Source: Chryseobacterium aureum
Lineage (GTDB): Bacteria > Bacteroidota > Bacteroidia > Flavobacteriales > Weeksellaceae
Direction: 5' to 3'
Length of the DNA: 64,000 bases
NCBI RefSeq assembly: GCF_003971235.1
Contig: NZ_CP034661.1
Span: 434,001 to 498,000 of the forward strand
Positions 17,420 through 25,781 of the stretch are shown here, piece after piece. A program made the translations under genes and the position numbers. Position 1 is the stretch's first letter; each line of letters starts with the position of its first letter. The notes under the pieces are model-generated. The model searched no databases. It was given only the letters and a program-made list of their open reading frames with translations, and was not told where the DNA came from.

Positions 17420-17451
17420 TTTGTCTGTGTTGGTGAACTCCCTTACTTTTG
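17420..17451 (+). promoter_or_regulatory. Promoter of the TonB-dependent receptor
   Basis: TTTG at 17420-17423, 20-base spacer, TACTTTTG at 17444-17451, a full match to the Bacteroidota consensus. Predicted start near 17458. The box contains the TTG at 17449, which excludes that codon as a translation start and supports ATG 17482. Confidence 0.75.
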
Positions 17452-17481
17452 GACTCTGTTAAAAAAACTACGGAAACGGTT

Positions 17482-19293
17482 ATGATCAAAAAGATAGGAA
17501 GTGCTTTTTTTCTGGGATCTTTACTTTGGGTAAACGCACAGGAAAAGACAACGGATATTGAAAGCATTGAATTTCAGGGGAAATTTATCTCTACACCTTA
17601 TAAAAGTGCCAATCAGAACATCAGTGTACTCACCCGGGAAGATATTGTAAATTCTCCGGCCAAAAGTATTGATGAAATTCTTCAGCAGGTAACCGGAATG
17701 GATATCAGAAGGAGAGGAGCGAATGGGGTGCAGAGTGATATCAGCTTCAGAGGAAGTTCTTTTGAGCAGGTTCTACTGCTTCTGAACGGAATCAGAATGA
17801 ATGATTCCCAGACGGGACATAACAATATGAATATTCCGGTAGATCTGGATGACGTAGAAAAGATAGAAATTATCAAAGGACCTGCTGCCAGGCGTTTTGG
17901 GCAGAATGCTTATGCCGGTGTCATCAATATCATTACCAAAACGACTCCTGGAAAGAGAGTGAAGATCAGTGCAGATGGTGGAGATTACGGTACTTATGGT
18001 CTCGGGTTCAATGCACAGATTGGAAATGAAAAATTCACAAACTCTCTTCAGGCCAATTCTGCTTCTTCGGAAGGCTATATGTTCAATACGGATTATGAGA
18101 TCAGAAATGTATTTTATCAGGGAAAACTGAATATCAAAAACGGCGATGTAAGAGTACAGGCCGGTTTTTCTGAAAAGAAATTCGGGGCTAACGGATTTTA
18201 CGCTTCTAAAGAGGCTACCAAACAGTATGAGGAAACCCAGGCTTCCATTGTAAGTGTTGCCCATCAGCAGACTTTTGGAAAGCTGAAGCTTAATTCCAAT
18301 GTATACTGGAGAAGGGGGCAGGATATATACCTTTATGACCGATGGAATCCTGGATTTTATAGAAATATGCACATTGGAAATAATGTGGGCGGGGAAGTGA
18401 ATTCCAGTTACCAGTGGGGATTGGGGACAACCGGTGTTGGAGTAGAGTTGAGAAAAGAATTTTTAGCGAGCAGCAATCTGGGAGACAGAAACCGCTTCGT
18501 ATCTCAGGTTTTCTTTGAACATCATTTTTCATTGCTGGATAAAAAGCTGAATATCAGTCCGGGAATTTCCTGGGCAAACTATTCGAAGGAAGGGAATTTT
18601 TTCTATCCTGGGCTTGATGTGGGCTACAACTTCAATCCTAATCATAAAGTATACGGAAATATTGCAAAAGTACACCGTATCCCTACTTTTACGGATCTTT
18701 ATTATATCAGTAAAACAGAACAGGGAAATCCGGATTTACAGCCTGAAAATGCGTTGTCATCAGAGGTAGGATATCAGTACCAAAACAATAGAATTTTGGC
18801 TAAAATAAGTGGGTTTGTAAGAAACTCCAGCAATTCTATTGACTGGGTGAAAAAGGACCCGAGTGATAAAGTTTGGTATGCCCAGAATGTAGGTGATATC
18901 AAAACCAAAGGAATCGAAGCAGAGTGGAGCCACAGACCTGTAGATTGGTTAAAATATACGGTTGGATATACTTATATTGACAGCCACTATGAAGAAAAAA
19001 ACGGGTTGGTTTCCAGATATATACTGGATAACCTGAAGCATCAGCTGATTTCCAGATTAGAACTGAGATTCCTGAAAAACTTCACCAATGAGCTTGTTTA
19101 CAGGTATAATGAAAGGGTGAATTTAGGAAGTTATAATCTGCTTGATGAAAAACTGAGCTTTGCTAAAAAAGACTACTCTGTGTATGTACTGATTAACAAT
19201 ATTACGAATACAAAATATACGGAAGCATTTGGAGTTGCAATGCCGCAAAGGTGGTTCCACATTGGTTTTTCTTATACAATCAATATTAAATAA
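17482..19293 (+). CDS. TonB-dependent outer-membrane receptor
   Basis: A 603-residue receptor. Signal peptide MIKKIGSAFFLGSLLWVNAQ. The plug domain (about 35-150) shows NISVLTREDIV, DEILQQVTGMDIRRRG, FEQVLLLLNGIRM and IEIIKGPAARRFGQNAYAGVINIITK. The remainder is a 22-strand-type barrel ending in aromatic F (GFSYTINIK region). At about 600 residues it is of BtuB/siderophore-receptor size and lacks the carboxypeptidase-like N-terminal repeat of SusC. Ligand cannot be told. It is followed 72 bases on by an outer-membrane DUF2490 gene. Confidence 0.88.
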   Translation: MIKKIGSAFFLGSLLWVNAQEKTTDIESIEFQGKFISTPYKSANQNISVLTREDIVNSPAKSIDEILQQVTGMDIRRRGANGVQSDISFRGSSFEQVLLLLNGIRMNDSQTGHNNMNIPVDLDDVEKIEIIKGPAARRFGQNAYAGVINIITKTTPGKRVKISADGGDYGTYGLGFNAQIGNEKFTNSLQANSASSEGYMFNTDYEIRNVFYQGKLNIKNGDVRVQAGFSEKKFGANGFYASKEATKQYEETQASIVSVAHQQTFGKLKLNSNVYWRRGQDIYLYDRWNPGFYRNMHIGNNVGGEVNSSYQWGLGTTGVGVELRKEFLASSNLGDRNRFVSQVFFEHHFSLLDKKLNISPGISWANYSKEGNFFYPGLDVGYNFNPNHKVYGNIAKVHRIPTFTDLYYISKTEQGNPDLQPENALSSEVGYQYQNNRILAKISGFVRNSSNSIDWVKKDPSDKVWYAQNVGDIKTKGIEAEWSHRPVDWLKYTVGYTYIDSHYEEKNGLVSRYILDNLKHQLISRLELRFLKNFTNELVYRYNERVNLGSYNLLDEKLSFAKKDYSVYVLINNITNTKYTEAFGVAMPQRWFHIGFSYTINIK

Positions 19294-19345
19294 TTGTTAA
19301 TTTGAACATGAATAAAAGTTAATATTAACAAATTGTTAAAAAATT

Positions 19346-19353
19346 TACATTTG
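19346..19353 (+). promoter_or_regulatory. -7 box before the DUF2490 gene
   Basis: TACATTTG matches TAnnTTTG. It lies 12 bases before the ATG at 19366, so the leader would be very short. No TTG at correct spacing was found. Confidence 0.35.
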
Positions 19354-19365
19354 CAAAAATTTTTT

Positions 19366-20082
19366 ATGAAACGTCTTATAGGCTTAGGTTTACTACTTGG
19401 AATTTCTTTTTTTAAAGCACAGGAACATATTTCCAGCTTCAATGCAGTGACTCTGACCTATAAGTTTCATCCTAAATTTTTCCTTTATGCGGAAGGACAG
19501 CTTCGTGGTAATGAAGATTATACCTACCCGGATTATTATGAAATAAAAGGGGGATTGGGGTATAATCTTACCAAAAACCATAAGCCTTTCGTTGGATTGG
19601 GGAGATATGTGAATTATAAAGAGCACAGCTTAAGCAGAGAGGAATTCAGGGTATGGCTTCAGGATGTTATCGATGTCAAGAAAGGCATTGTAAAGTTTGA
19701 AAACCGTTTCCGTGCTGAAAAGAGCTGGTTTTATGAGCCTAAAACAGATCAGACATCCCAGAGAATGCGTTACAGATACCGTCTTAATGTAAGTGTCCCT
19801 TTAAATGCCAAAACGATCAAGAAAGGAACGGTGTTCGCGAATGCCTATGACGAAGTTTTCTTTGTCTCTCCGATGAAGCCTACTTTCGCCAGAAACAGAG
19901 TCTATGGCGGTTTCGGCTATCAGATTGATGATTATTTCGGAATTGTGAGCGGATATCTTTGGCAGCGTGAGTTTGAGGCAAAAGGAAACAAAAATTTACA
20001 TTTTATATACCTTGCATTAAACATTAATATTGACGGTACAGATCATCACACGAAGACTTACGATTTCCCGGGTGCTGATTAA
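19366..20082 (+). CDS. DUF2490 outer-membrane protein
   Basis: A 238-residue exported protein starting at MKRLIGLGLLLG (ATG 19366), with a signal peptide ending near FKAQ. Alternating aromatic beta-strands such as FNAVTLTYKFHPKFFLYAEGQ, RYRLNVSVPL and FGIVSGYLWQREF fit DUF2490, a small beta-barrel family of unknown function common in Bacteroidota. It follows the TonB-dependent receptor. Its stop overlaps by 4 bases the stop of the convergent M48 protease gene. Confidence 0.8.
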   Translation: MKRLIGLGLLLGISFFKAQEHISSFNAVTLTYKFHPKFFLYAEGQLRGNEDYTYPDYYEIKGGLGYNLTKNHKPFVGLGRYVNYKEHSLSREEFRVWLQDVIDVKKGIVKFENRFRAEKSWFYEPKTDQTSQRMRYRYRLNVSVPLNAKTIKKGTVFANAYDEVFFVSPMKPTFARNRVYGGFGYQIDDYFGIVSGYLWQREFEAKGNKNLHFIYLALNINIDGTDHHTKTYDFPGAD

Positions 20083-22127
20083 TTCTTAGCTAAATCCGCC
20101 TGAAAATTCAACAGATCCAGTTTAGAACCAAGATAATGATCATTCAGTAGTGCCTGATATTTTTCAATAACTACTGATATGGCATTCACTTCATGTTCAA
20201 GGTATTTGTCTTTGTTGAAATAGATATACTCAGCGTTTATAAATTCCTGTAAGAGGGTTTTATCTTCAGTCTTCAAACCATTTTTATACGCCGAATTTTC
20301 GATCAGTTCTTTAGTTTTTAGTTTAAAGGGCTCTTCTGCTTTTAATAATTTGGCTCTGTGCTGACGGATTTCCTCAATGGGTAAAGTGACCGCCATAAAC
20401 TGCAGGTGTACTGTAAAATCATTCAGGCTTTTCTGGAATACATCGAACTCTCTGTCTAATACGGCAAAATTCCTGTATTTGTTAACGAGTTCTTTTTTAT
20501 CATCTTCACCGGAAACACGGTAATAGTGCCGGAAAATAGCTTTGTCATTTTCCAGAAGTTCTTCTTTTACCCTTCTCAGCTCACTTTCCAGTTTGGGAAT
20601 AAGGCCTGAGGCATCTTTTGCTTTATATAAAGTGCCGTCAAATCTGAAGGTTTTTATTTCTTTCGGATAGGAGGCCAGATATTGCAGTGTCTGAATGTCA
20701 CTTTCTATGCCAGATTTTTCGTAGACTAAGGATACTTTTTTGTCGCTGAAAAAATCTCCGTCATGATGAGAAGTATCATCAGAAACTGCAGAATCCATAT
20801 TTTCTATAACCGGATTGTGTCTTTCGTAATATCCGTTGAAATGGGCACTGAAGGTTTTATAGATATTATTATCCTGATACAGTTGGATGAAAGTTTCATC
20901 TTCAATCACTTCCCCTACATTTTTCACTGCGCGTAAAGTCAGATATTTTGAGGTCATCATTTCGCAGACCTTATCAAATCCGCTGATGATTTCTTTGGCG
21001 TATCTGTGATCTTTGGCCATATTTCTGGTTTCGTTGGTCTTAATCCTTTCAATTCTTTTTAAAATGTCGGGATGTGAAGTCCACTGATCTTCAATTTCTA
21101 TTCTGGATTTATTATAGCGGGTAAGGTCTTCAGCATCTATTTTGGGAAGCCCGTTTACGTAAGGATGGTTATTTCTTTCGGATATAATTTTCATTAATGA
21201 GAACTGGTTCCTGTACAGGTTTTTAGGAAGGTATTTTTGATTGCTTTCTGCGTAAAAATTAAAAGAATAATTAAATGCGACATCGCTTAGCTCAAGCCTT
21301 AATAAAGATGAAGTCTGTTCTTCAGGGTTAGTAATATAGGTTGAAATAGCATCAGCATGGTATTCCATCTCTCTTTGCAGGGAAGCGTGATTTTTGAAAA
21401 GAAAATCAGACATGCTTTTAAGGACAGCCTGAAATGCGTTAATGAAGCTGACTGAAATCAATCCAAAAATTTTAAAAACAGCATTTCCTCCTGAAAACTC
21501 CATGATGAAATTTTCGTAATCTTTATTGTTGTAAACGGTTTCAAAAATTATTTTTTCTGCCTGGTTCACGTATCCGCCTACTTTCATGCTTTTTTGGGAG
21601 AAATGGCCAAACTCGTGAGCGAGAATAGTTCTTAATTCTCCCACACTGGTAGAGTTGATGAGTCCGACACCAATGGTTAGATTTTTCTTTACCGGCAAAA
21701 ACATACTCCAGAAAATAGAGTTATAGCTTACACTGGCATTTACATCGGGTGAAAGAAAGACTTTTTGCGGAGCTTTCACTTTTGTTTCAGCTACAATTTC
21801 ATCAATGATCGCAAAGAGATCAGGCTGCTGGGATCTGTTAATTTCCAGCAAATGGCGGGTATTGTAATGGTTTTTCCTGAAAATGAATTTAACAAGAAAT
21901 ATGAACACAAAAATACCGATACTCAAAAGTCCTGCGGCTCCTAACACTGTGAAATAATTGACAGAAATACTCAGCATTTTAATGGCTCCATATCCTAATA
22001 AGAATACCATGAGCAGAGATGCAAGGGTAAGTATCAGGTAGATCAGGAAAAAAACTGAAACGGATACAATAGCAGAAACCAGCTTAGATTGGTAAGCCGA
22101 TGAAATTTTGGGTAGGTTATTAGTCAT
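20079..22127 (-). CDS. M48-family membrane metallopeptidase
   Basis: A 682-residue protein. Two hydrophobic segments (about 18-50 and 55-85) come first, then the M48 catalytic domain with the zinc motif RTILAHEFGHFSQ and the third ligand Glu in REMEYHADAIST. A long, helical C-terminal region (about 340-682) has no recognisable motif. HtpX/Ste24-type M48 enzymes degrade membrane proteins, but the long tail makes this a distinct subgroup. It is followed 10 bases upstream by the HD hydrolase gene, so the two are probably co-transcribed. Confidence 0.88.
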   Translation of the reverse strand: MTNNLPKISSAYQSKLVSAIVSVSVFFLIYLILTLASLLMVFLLGYGAIKMLSISVNYFTVLGAAGLLSIGIFVFIFLVKFIFRKNHYNTRHLLEINRSQQPDLFAIIDEIVAETKVKAPQKVFLSPDVNASVSYNSIFWSMFLPVKKNLTIGVGLINSTSVGELRTILAHEFGHFSQKSMKVGGYVNQAEKIIFETVYNNKDYENFIMEFSGGNAVFKIFGLISVSFINAFQAVLKSMSDFLFKNHASLQREMEYHADAISTYITNPEEQTSSLLRLELSDVAFNYSFNFYAESNQKYLPKNLYRNQFSLMKIISERNNHPYVNGLPKIDAEDLTRYNKSRIEIEDQWTSHPDILKRIERIKTNETRNMAKDHRYAKEIISGFDKVCEMMTSKYLTLRAVKNVGEVIEDETFIQLYQDNNIYKTFSAHFNGYYERHNPVIENMDSAVSDDTSHHDGDFFSDKKVSLVYEKSGIESDIQTLQYLASYPKEIKTFRFDGTLYKAKDASGLIPKLESELRRVKEELLENDKAIFRHYYRVSGEDDKKELVNKYRNFAVLDREFDVFQKSLNDFTVHLQFMAVTLPIEEIRQHRAKLLKAEEPFKLKTKELIENSAYKNGLKTEDKTLLQEFINAEYIYFNKDKYLEHEVNAISVVIEKYQALLNDHYLGSKLDLLNFQADLAKN

Positions 22128-22138
22128 GTGTTTTTTTA

Positions 22139-22585
22139 TTAATATTTCTCTATCAGATAACGATAGGCTTTCAGGTATTTGTTGAACCTTTTGATATCCT
22201 TAGGAGTAAGTTCTCTGTTTACTCTTCTGAGGTCCATATTGTCCCGGAGGTCATTCAGTTTTACAGCAACGGAAAGGAGGGATCTTTCTGTTCTTTTTAT
22301 GAATTCATCATAATCTTCTTCCGGATCAAATTTCGTAAGACAGCTGATGGCGAAAATAATGTATTCAGGAAACCCTTCAGCCCTTAAATAATCCAGGCCG
22401 AACTCCTGTGGATGATCTTCCACTACATCATGCAGTACCCCTACAATTTTTTCATCCAGCGTTTTACCATAATTCATCACACGCATAACGTGGCCAATGT
22501 ATGGAGCATGGTATTTATCGGTTTGTCCTTTATGAGCCTTATCGGCGATTTTGATTGCTTTATTCAGTAATTCTTCTTTTGTCAT
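22139..22585 (-). CDS. Single-domain HD hydrolase, SpoT/MESH1-like
   Basis: A 148-residue protein made only of an HD domain. The metal ligands are visible: His in YIGHVMRVM, HD in GVLHDVVEDH and Asp in VAVKLNDLRDNMD. The LHDxVED and VKLxDxRxNM pattern is that of RelA/SpoT hydrolase domains. No synthetase, TGS or ACT domain is present. It could hydrolyse (p)ppGpp as a small alarmone hydrolase or another nucleotide; this is not shown by sequence. It precedes the M48 gene by 11 bases, an apparent operon. Confidence 0.8.
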   Translation of the reverse strand: MTKEELLNKAIKIADKAHKGQTDKYHAPYIGHVMRVMNYGKTLDEKIVGVLHDVVEDHPQEFGLDYLRAEGFPEYIIFAISCLTKFDPEEDYDEFIKRTERSLLSVAVKLNDLRDNMDLRRVNRELTPKDIKRFNKYLKAYRYLIEKY

Positions 22586-22614
22586 TGCTCATGAAAAATA
22601 GAATACAAAAATAG

Positions 22615-22642
22615 AAAATGCCTTAAAAACAAAGGCATTTTT
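22615..22642 (-). terminator. Terminator after yegP
   Basis: Arms AAATGCCTT (22616-22624) and AAGGCATTT (22632-22640). It lies between the yegP-like stop and the HD gene start and has T-rich sequence on the - strand. Confidence 0.65.
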
Positions 22643-22664
22643 ATGAAGATTATTTTATATGATT

Positions 22665-23000
22665 TTACGAGTTGCTTTCATCCTCTACAGAAGCGTGCGG
22701 AGCATTGTTTTTTACAGATTCTATACCATTTTCCATGCCGTTGCCAGATTCATACATCTGGCTGGTCCCTATAATCTGCCCGTTTCCTGCTTTAAGATTA
22801 AAATAAGATCTGCCGTCACTGGCTGTATTTCTTTCGAATTTCGAATCGTCCTGAGCGTTGGTTTTTACAGATCCGATTCCGTTTTCGCAGGAGGGCTTGG
22901 TACTGTAACCCTGACTGGTTAAGATCACCTGTCCGTTTCCTGCTTTGAGATTAAACTGAAAGTCTCCGTTTGTTCTTTTAGAGATGATAAATTTTCCCAT
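22665..23000 (-). CDS. YegP-family DUF1508 protein
   Basis: A 111-residue protein made of two tandem DUF1508 repeats. Each repeat has FNLKAGNGQ followed by an SxxY and ENGI.SVK block (22-residue core in residues 14-46 and 66-96). This is the YegP fold, of unknown function, often seen in stress-related contexts. It starts 18 bases after the exported small protein. A terminator follows it. Confidence 0.9.
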   Translation of the reverse strand: MGKFIISKRTNGDFQFNLKAGNGQVILTSQGYSTKPSCENGIGSVKTNAQDDSKFERNTASDGRSYFNLKAGNGQIIGTSQMYESGNGMENGIESVKNNAPHASVEDESNS

Positions 23001-23018
23001 GGTAATAGTTTTTTGTGA

Positions 23019-23324
23019 TTATTTGGTTGGTATTAGTTTTTTGCGGGCCGGAAGATTGTCCGGAGAAATGGAGTTCAAAATTTTATATTGTGAATGGTCT
23101 TTTGAAGCTTCTTGCAGGGCAAGATAGGTGATTGTATCATCAGGCTTTTTCACCAGCATTTTATACATTCCTTTCTGCTGATCCTGCTTCATTTCAAAAG
23201 ATCCTGGGAATTTTTCCGTCTGTAATTTTACAGTATCTGTTTTAATGAGTGGTCTGAAAAGATCTTTTTTTTGAGCTGCCAACGAAGCAGATAGAAGGAG
23301 TAGGGGAAATAATATGATTTTCAT
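23019..23324 (-). CDS. Small exported protein of unknown function
   Basis: A 101-residue protein with a clear signal peptide (MKIILFPLLLLSASLAAQ). The rest is polar with no recognised family. It lies 18 bases before the yegP-like gene and is probably co-transcribed with it. It could be periplasmic. Confidence 0.7.
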   Translation of the reverse strand: MKIILFPLLLLSASLAAQKKDLFRPLIKTDTVKLQTEKFPGSFEMKQDQQKGMYKMLVKKPDDTITYLALQEASKDHSQYKILNSISPDNLPARKKLIPTK

Positions 23325-23417
23325 GTGTTATTTAATTTTAAATAAAAATAATGTTTTTTTTTGAATAAAGCTACTGGATACCAGTAAATTCTATGTCTGC
23401 CATGATACCGGTACAGA

Positions 23418-23446
23418 TAAAAAAAGCGCCTCAAAAATTGAGACGC
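23418..23446 (-). terminator. Terminator of the fad operon
   Basis: Stem GCGCCTCAA (23426-23434) and TTGAGACGC (23438-23446), with one wobble when read on the - strand, followed by seven T. It ends transcription from fadE. Confidence 0.85.
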
Positions 23447-23470
23447 TGAATCAAATTTATGTTATTAAAA

Positions 23471-25246
23471 CTAATAAGCACCTTTCTCGATATAGTGTGC
23501 TGCTACTTTTTCAGTAAGCGCTACTACGTTCGGATGGTTGGCATATTTAGTGAATCTTCTTAATCCTGAAAGCATCATTCTCTGCTCATCTCCTTCAGCA
23601 AAAGAAACGATTCCTTCTTTGGCTGCAGTAATGATTTTCTCAACAGCTTTGTAAAGGTTCAATTGAGCCATCGCTGCTTCTACAGATTCAGGAGAGAAAT
23701 GTTTCTCTGCTCTTAAAACTGCAGATTCTGCCATATAGATCTGATTAAGGATTTCAGATGCGTTCAGTAATAAATGCTGCTGTTTCTCTATATCCATCAT
23801 GTATTTCTGAAGGGCTGCACCGGAAACCATTAAGAATACTTTCTTAAGGTTAGCAATAATTGCTTTTTCCTCGCTCATGAATTCTGAATAATCAGGAACT
23901 TCAAATGAAGGGATACCCATCAATTCTTTGCTGATGGCCATTGCAGGAGATAAAAGGTCCAGTTCACCTTTCATTGCTCTCTTGATCAGCATTCCCACGG
24001 CTAATAATCTGTTGATTTCGTTAGTACCTTCATAGATTCTTGAAATTCTTGAATCTCTCCATGCTGCTTCCATAGGAGTGTCTTCAGAGAATCCCATTCC
24101 TCCGTACACTTGAATTCCTTCGTCTGCGGTGTGCTGAGCCAGGTCTGAAACAAACACTTTAAGAATGGAGCATTCTACAGCGAATTCTTCAACCCCTTTT
24201 AATTCTGCTTCCTGATGGCTTAATCCGCCTGCTACTAACTCATCAATTTTATCCTGAACGTTTTTAGCCGCTCTGTAAGAACCTGCTTCACTTACGAAAA
24301 CTCCGGTTGCCATTTCAGCAATTTTCTTTCTGATCGCTCCGAAAGTAGCAATAGAAACCCCAAACTGCTTTCTTTCATTAGAGTACTGAATAGAGTGGTT
24401 TAAAATTCTTCTCTGTGCATCAAGACAAGCTGCAGCCAGTTTGATACGGCCTACGTTCAATGCATTTAAAGCGATCTTGAAACCATTGTTTCTTTCTCCT
24501 AAAAGATTTTCTACAGGAATCTTCATATCATTGAAGAAAACCTGACGGGTAGAAGAGGCACGGATTCCTAATTTGTGTTCTTCCTCTCCGAAAGTTAAGC
24601 TTTCCGGGTTTTCAAGTTCAGATCTGTTGATCACAAAACCTGTAATATTTTTATCATCATCAATTTTAGCGAATAATGTGAATGTATCTGCAAATCCTGC
24701 ATTGGAGATCCACATTTTCTGTCCGTTGATGATATAATGCTTTCCGTCTTCGGAAAGTTTGGCTTTTGTTTTTCCTGAATTCGCGTCAGAACCAGCATCC
24801 GGCTCTGTCAGACAGTAAGCTCCGAATTTTGTTCCTGCTGCTAAATCCGGAAGGTATTTTTTCTTCTGCTCTTCCGTTCCGTAAAGAACGATCGGAAGCG
24901 TACCGATACCGGTGTGCGCCCCATAGGCCGTAGCCAATGAACCTGTAGTTCCGGAAATATAGTCACAAGCAAGCATTGTTGTTACAAAGCCCATTCCAAG
25001 ACCTCCGTATTCTTCAGGAACCGCGATTCCCAGCATTCCCATTTCTCCCAGTTTACGCATGGTCTCTTCAGTAAATGCGTAATCTTTCTTCTCAAAACGT
25101 TCTCTTTGAGGAACTACTTCTCTATCTATAAATTCCTTCGCAGAATCACGAAGCATCTTTTGTTCTTCATTCAGTTCTTCAATACTGAAAATTTCGTTTG
25201 CAGGAATCTGTTTAATCAGGAATTCCCCGCCTTTTAATGTAGCCAT
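23471..25246 (-). CDS. fadE: Acyl-CoA dehydrogenase (FadE type)
   Basis: A 591-residue acyl-CoA dehydrogenase that performs the first, FAD-dependent step of beta-oxidation. Helical N-terminal domain (LNEEQKMLRDSAKEFI), beta domain (AYCLTEPDAGSDA), C-terminal domain with the catalytic Glu in RIYEGTNEINR. About 200 residues of additional C-terminal helical sequence (from about 400) give the long form seen in Bacillus FadE (594 residues). It is the last gene of a fadN-fadA-fadE order. A four-helix protein gene and repeats separate it from fadA. Confidence 0.9.
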   Translation of the reverse strand: MATLKGGEFLIKQIPANEIFSIEELNEEQKMLRDSAKEFIDREVVPQRERFEKKDYAFTEETMRKLGEMGMLGIAVPEEYGGLGMGFVTTMLACDYISGTTGSLATAYGAHTGIGTLPIVLYGTEEQKKKYLPDLAAGTKFGAYCLTEPDAGSDANSGKTKAKLSEDGKHYIINGQKMWISNAGFADTFTLFAKIDDDKNITGFVINRSELENPESLTFGEEEHKLGIRASSTRQVFFNDMKIPVENLLGERNNGFKIALNALNVGRIKLAAACLDAQRRILNHSIQYSNERKQFGVSIATFGAIRKKIAEMATGVFVSEAGSYRAAKNVQDKIDELVAGGLSHQEAELKGVEEFAVECSILKVFVSDLAQHTADEGIQVYGGMGFSEDTPMEAAWRDSRISRIYEGTNEINRLLAVGMLIKRAMKGELDLLSPAMAISKELMGIPSFEVPDYSEFMSEEKAIIANLKKVFLMVSGAALQKYMMDIEKQQHLLLNASEILNQIYMAESAVLRAEKHFSPESVEAAMAQLNLYKAVEKIITAAKEGIVSFAEGDEQRMMLSGLRRFTKYANHPNVVALTEKVAAHYIEKGAY

Positions 25247-25280
25247 ATATTATTTTGTTTTTAAATTTTTTGAGACATTC

Positions 25281-25342
25281 AGATAATAGATGGATAGATG
25301 ATAGATTGTTAGTATGGTCTACTTTCTATCTGTCTATTATCT
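25281..25342. repeat. Inverted repeat downstream of the intervening-sequence protein gene
   Basis: Arms at 25281-25298 and 25325-25342 match in 16 of 18 positions (core AGATAATAGA/TCTATTATCT). A related direct copy, TCTATTATCTATCAG, occurs at 25747-25761 on the other side of the gene. The block is repetitive GATA/TCTA sequence. Confidence 0.6.
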
Positions 25343-25356
25343 CTTTGTCTTTTTTA

Positions 25357-25725
25357 TTAATCTCTATTTAAAGTATTCTGAAATACCATTGTCGCTTTTT
25401 GAAATTCTTCAATTTTAATTTCAAAGATTTCGGTTTTTTCATCAGATAAATATTTTCTATGATTTGCCAACAATAGTTGTGTTTGCAATTCAAATGAAGA
25501 ACCTAAAGAAATGTCTAAAAAATGACTGAAAGACTTATTTGTTCTGCTTGAGCCTTCGGCTATGTTTGAAGGAATTGAAATTGAACATCTGTCCATTTGG
25601 CTTTTCAACCCATATTTTTCATAAGTTGGAAAAGTATCTGTAATATCTAAAGTCAACTTTGATAATTCCATACCCATTTGCCAAATTTTAAGCTTCTTAA
25701 AATTGTGCCTTTTAAAATCATTCAT
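25357..25725 (-). CDS. Four-helix bundle protein, 23S rRNA intervening-sequence type
   Basis: A 122-residue protein of the S23/IVP four-helix family: LKIWQMGMELSKLTLDITDTF, YGLKSQMDRCSISIPSNIAEG, SFSHFLDISLGSSFELQTQ. Such proteins are encoded in intervening sequences of some 23S rRNA genes and, in Bacteroidota, as stand-alone genes near repeats. Function is unknown. It sits between fadA and fadE in the operon and is flanked by TCTATTATCT-type repeats on both sides, suggesting insertion as a unit. Confidence 0.9.
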   Translation of the reverse strand: MNDFKRHNFKKLKIWQMGMELSKLTLDITDTFPTYEKYGLKSQMDRCSISIPSNIAEGSSRTNKSFSHFLDISLGSSFELQTQLLLANHRKYLSDEKTEIFEIKIEEFQKATMVFQNTLNRD

Positions 25726-25781
25726 GCATTCCTTGTATTTTTACCTTCTATTATCTATCAGTCTATTTTCTATTTGTCTAT

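Noticed and set aside
17311..17481. Cobalamin riboswitch or attenuator in front of the TonB receptor
   Set aside because: No B12-box-like conserved sequence was seen, and the receptor promoter (17420-17451) lies after the terminator, so it is not in the same leader.
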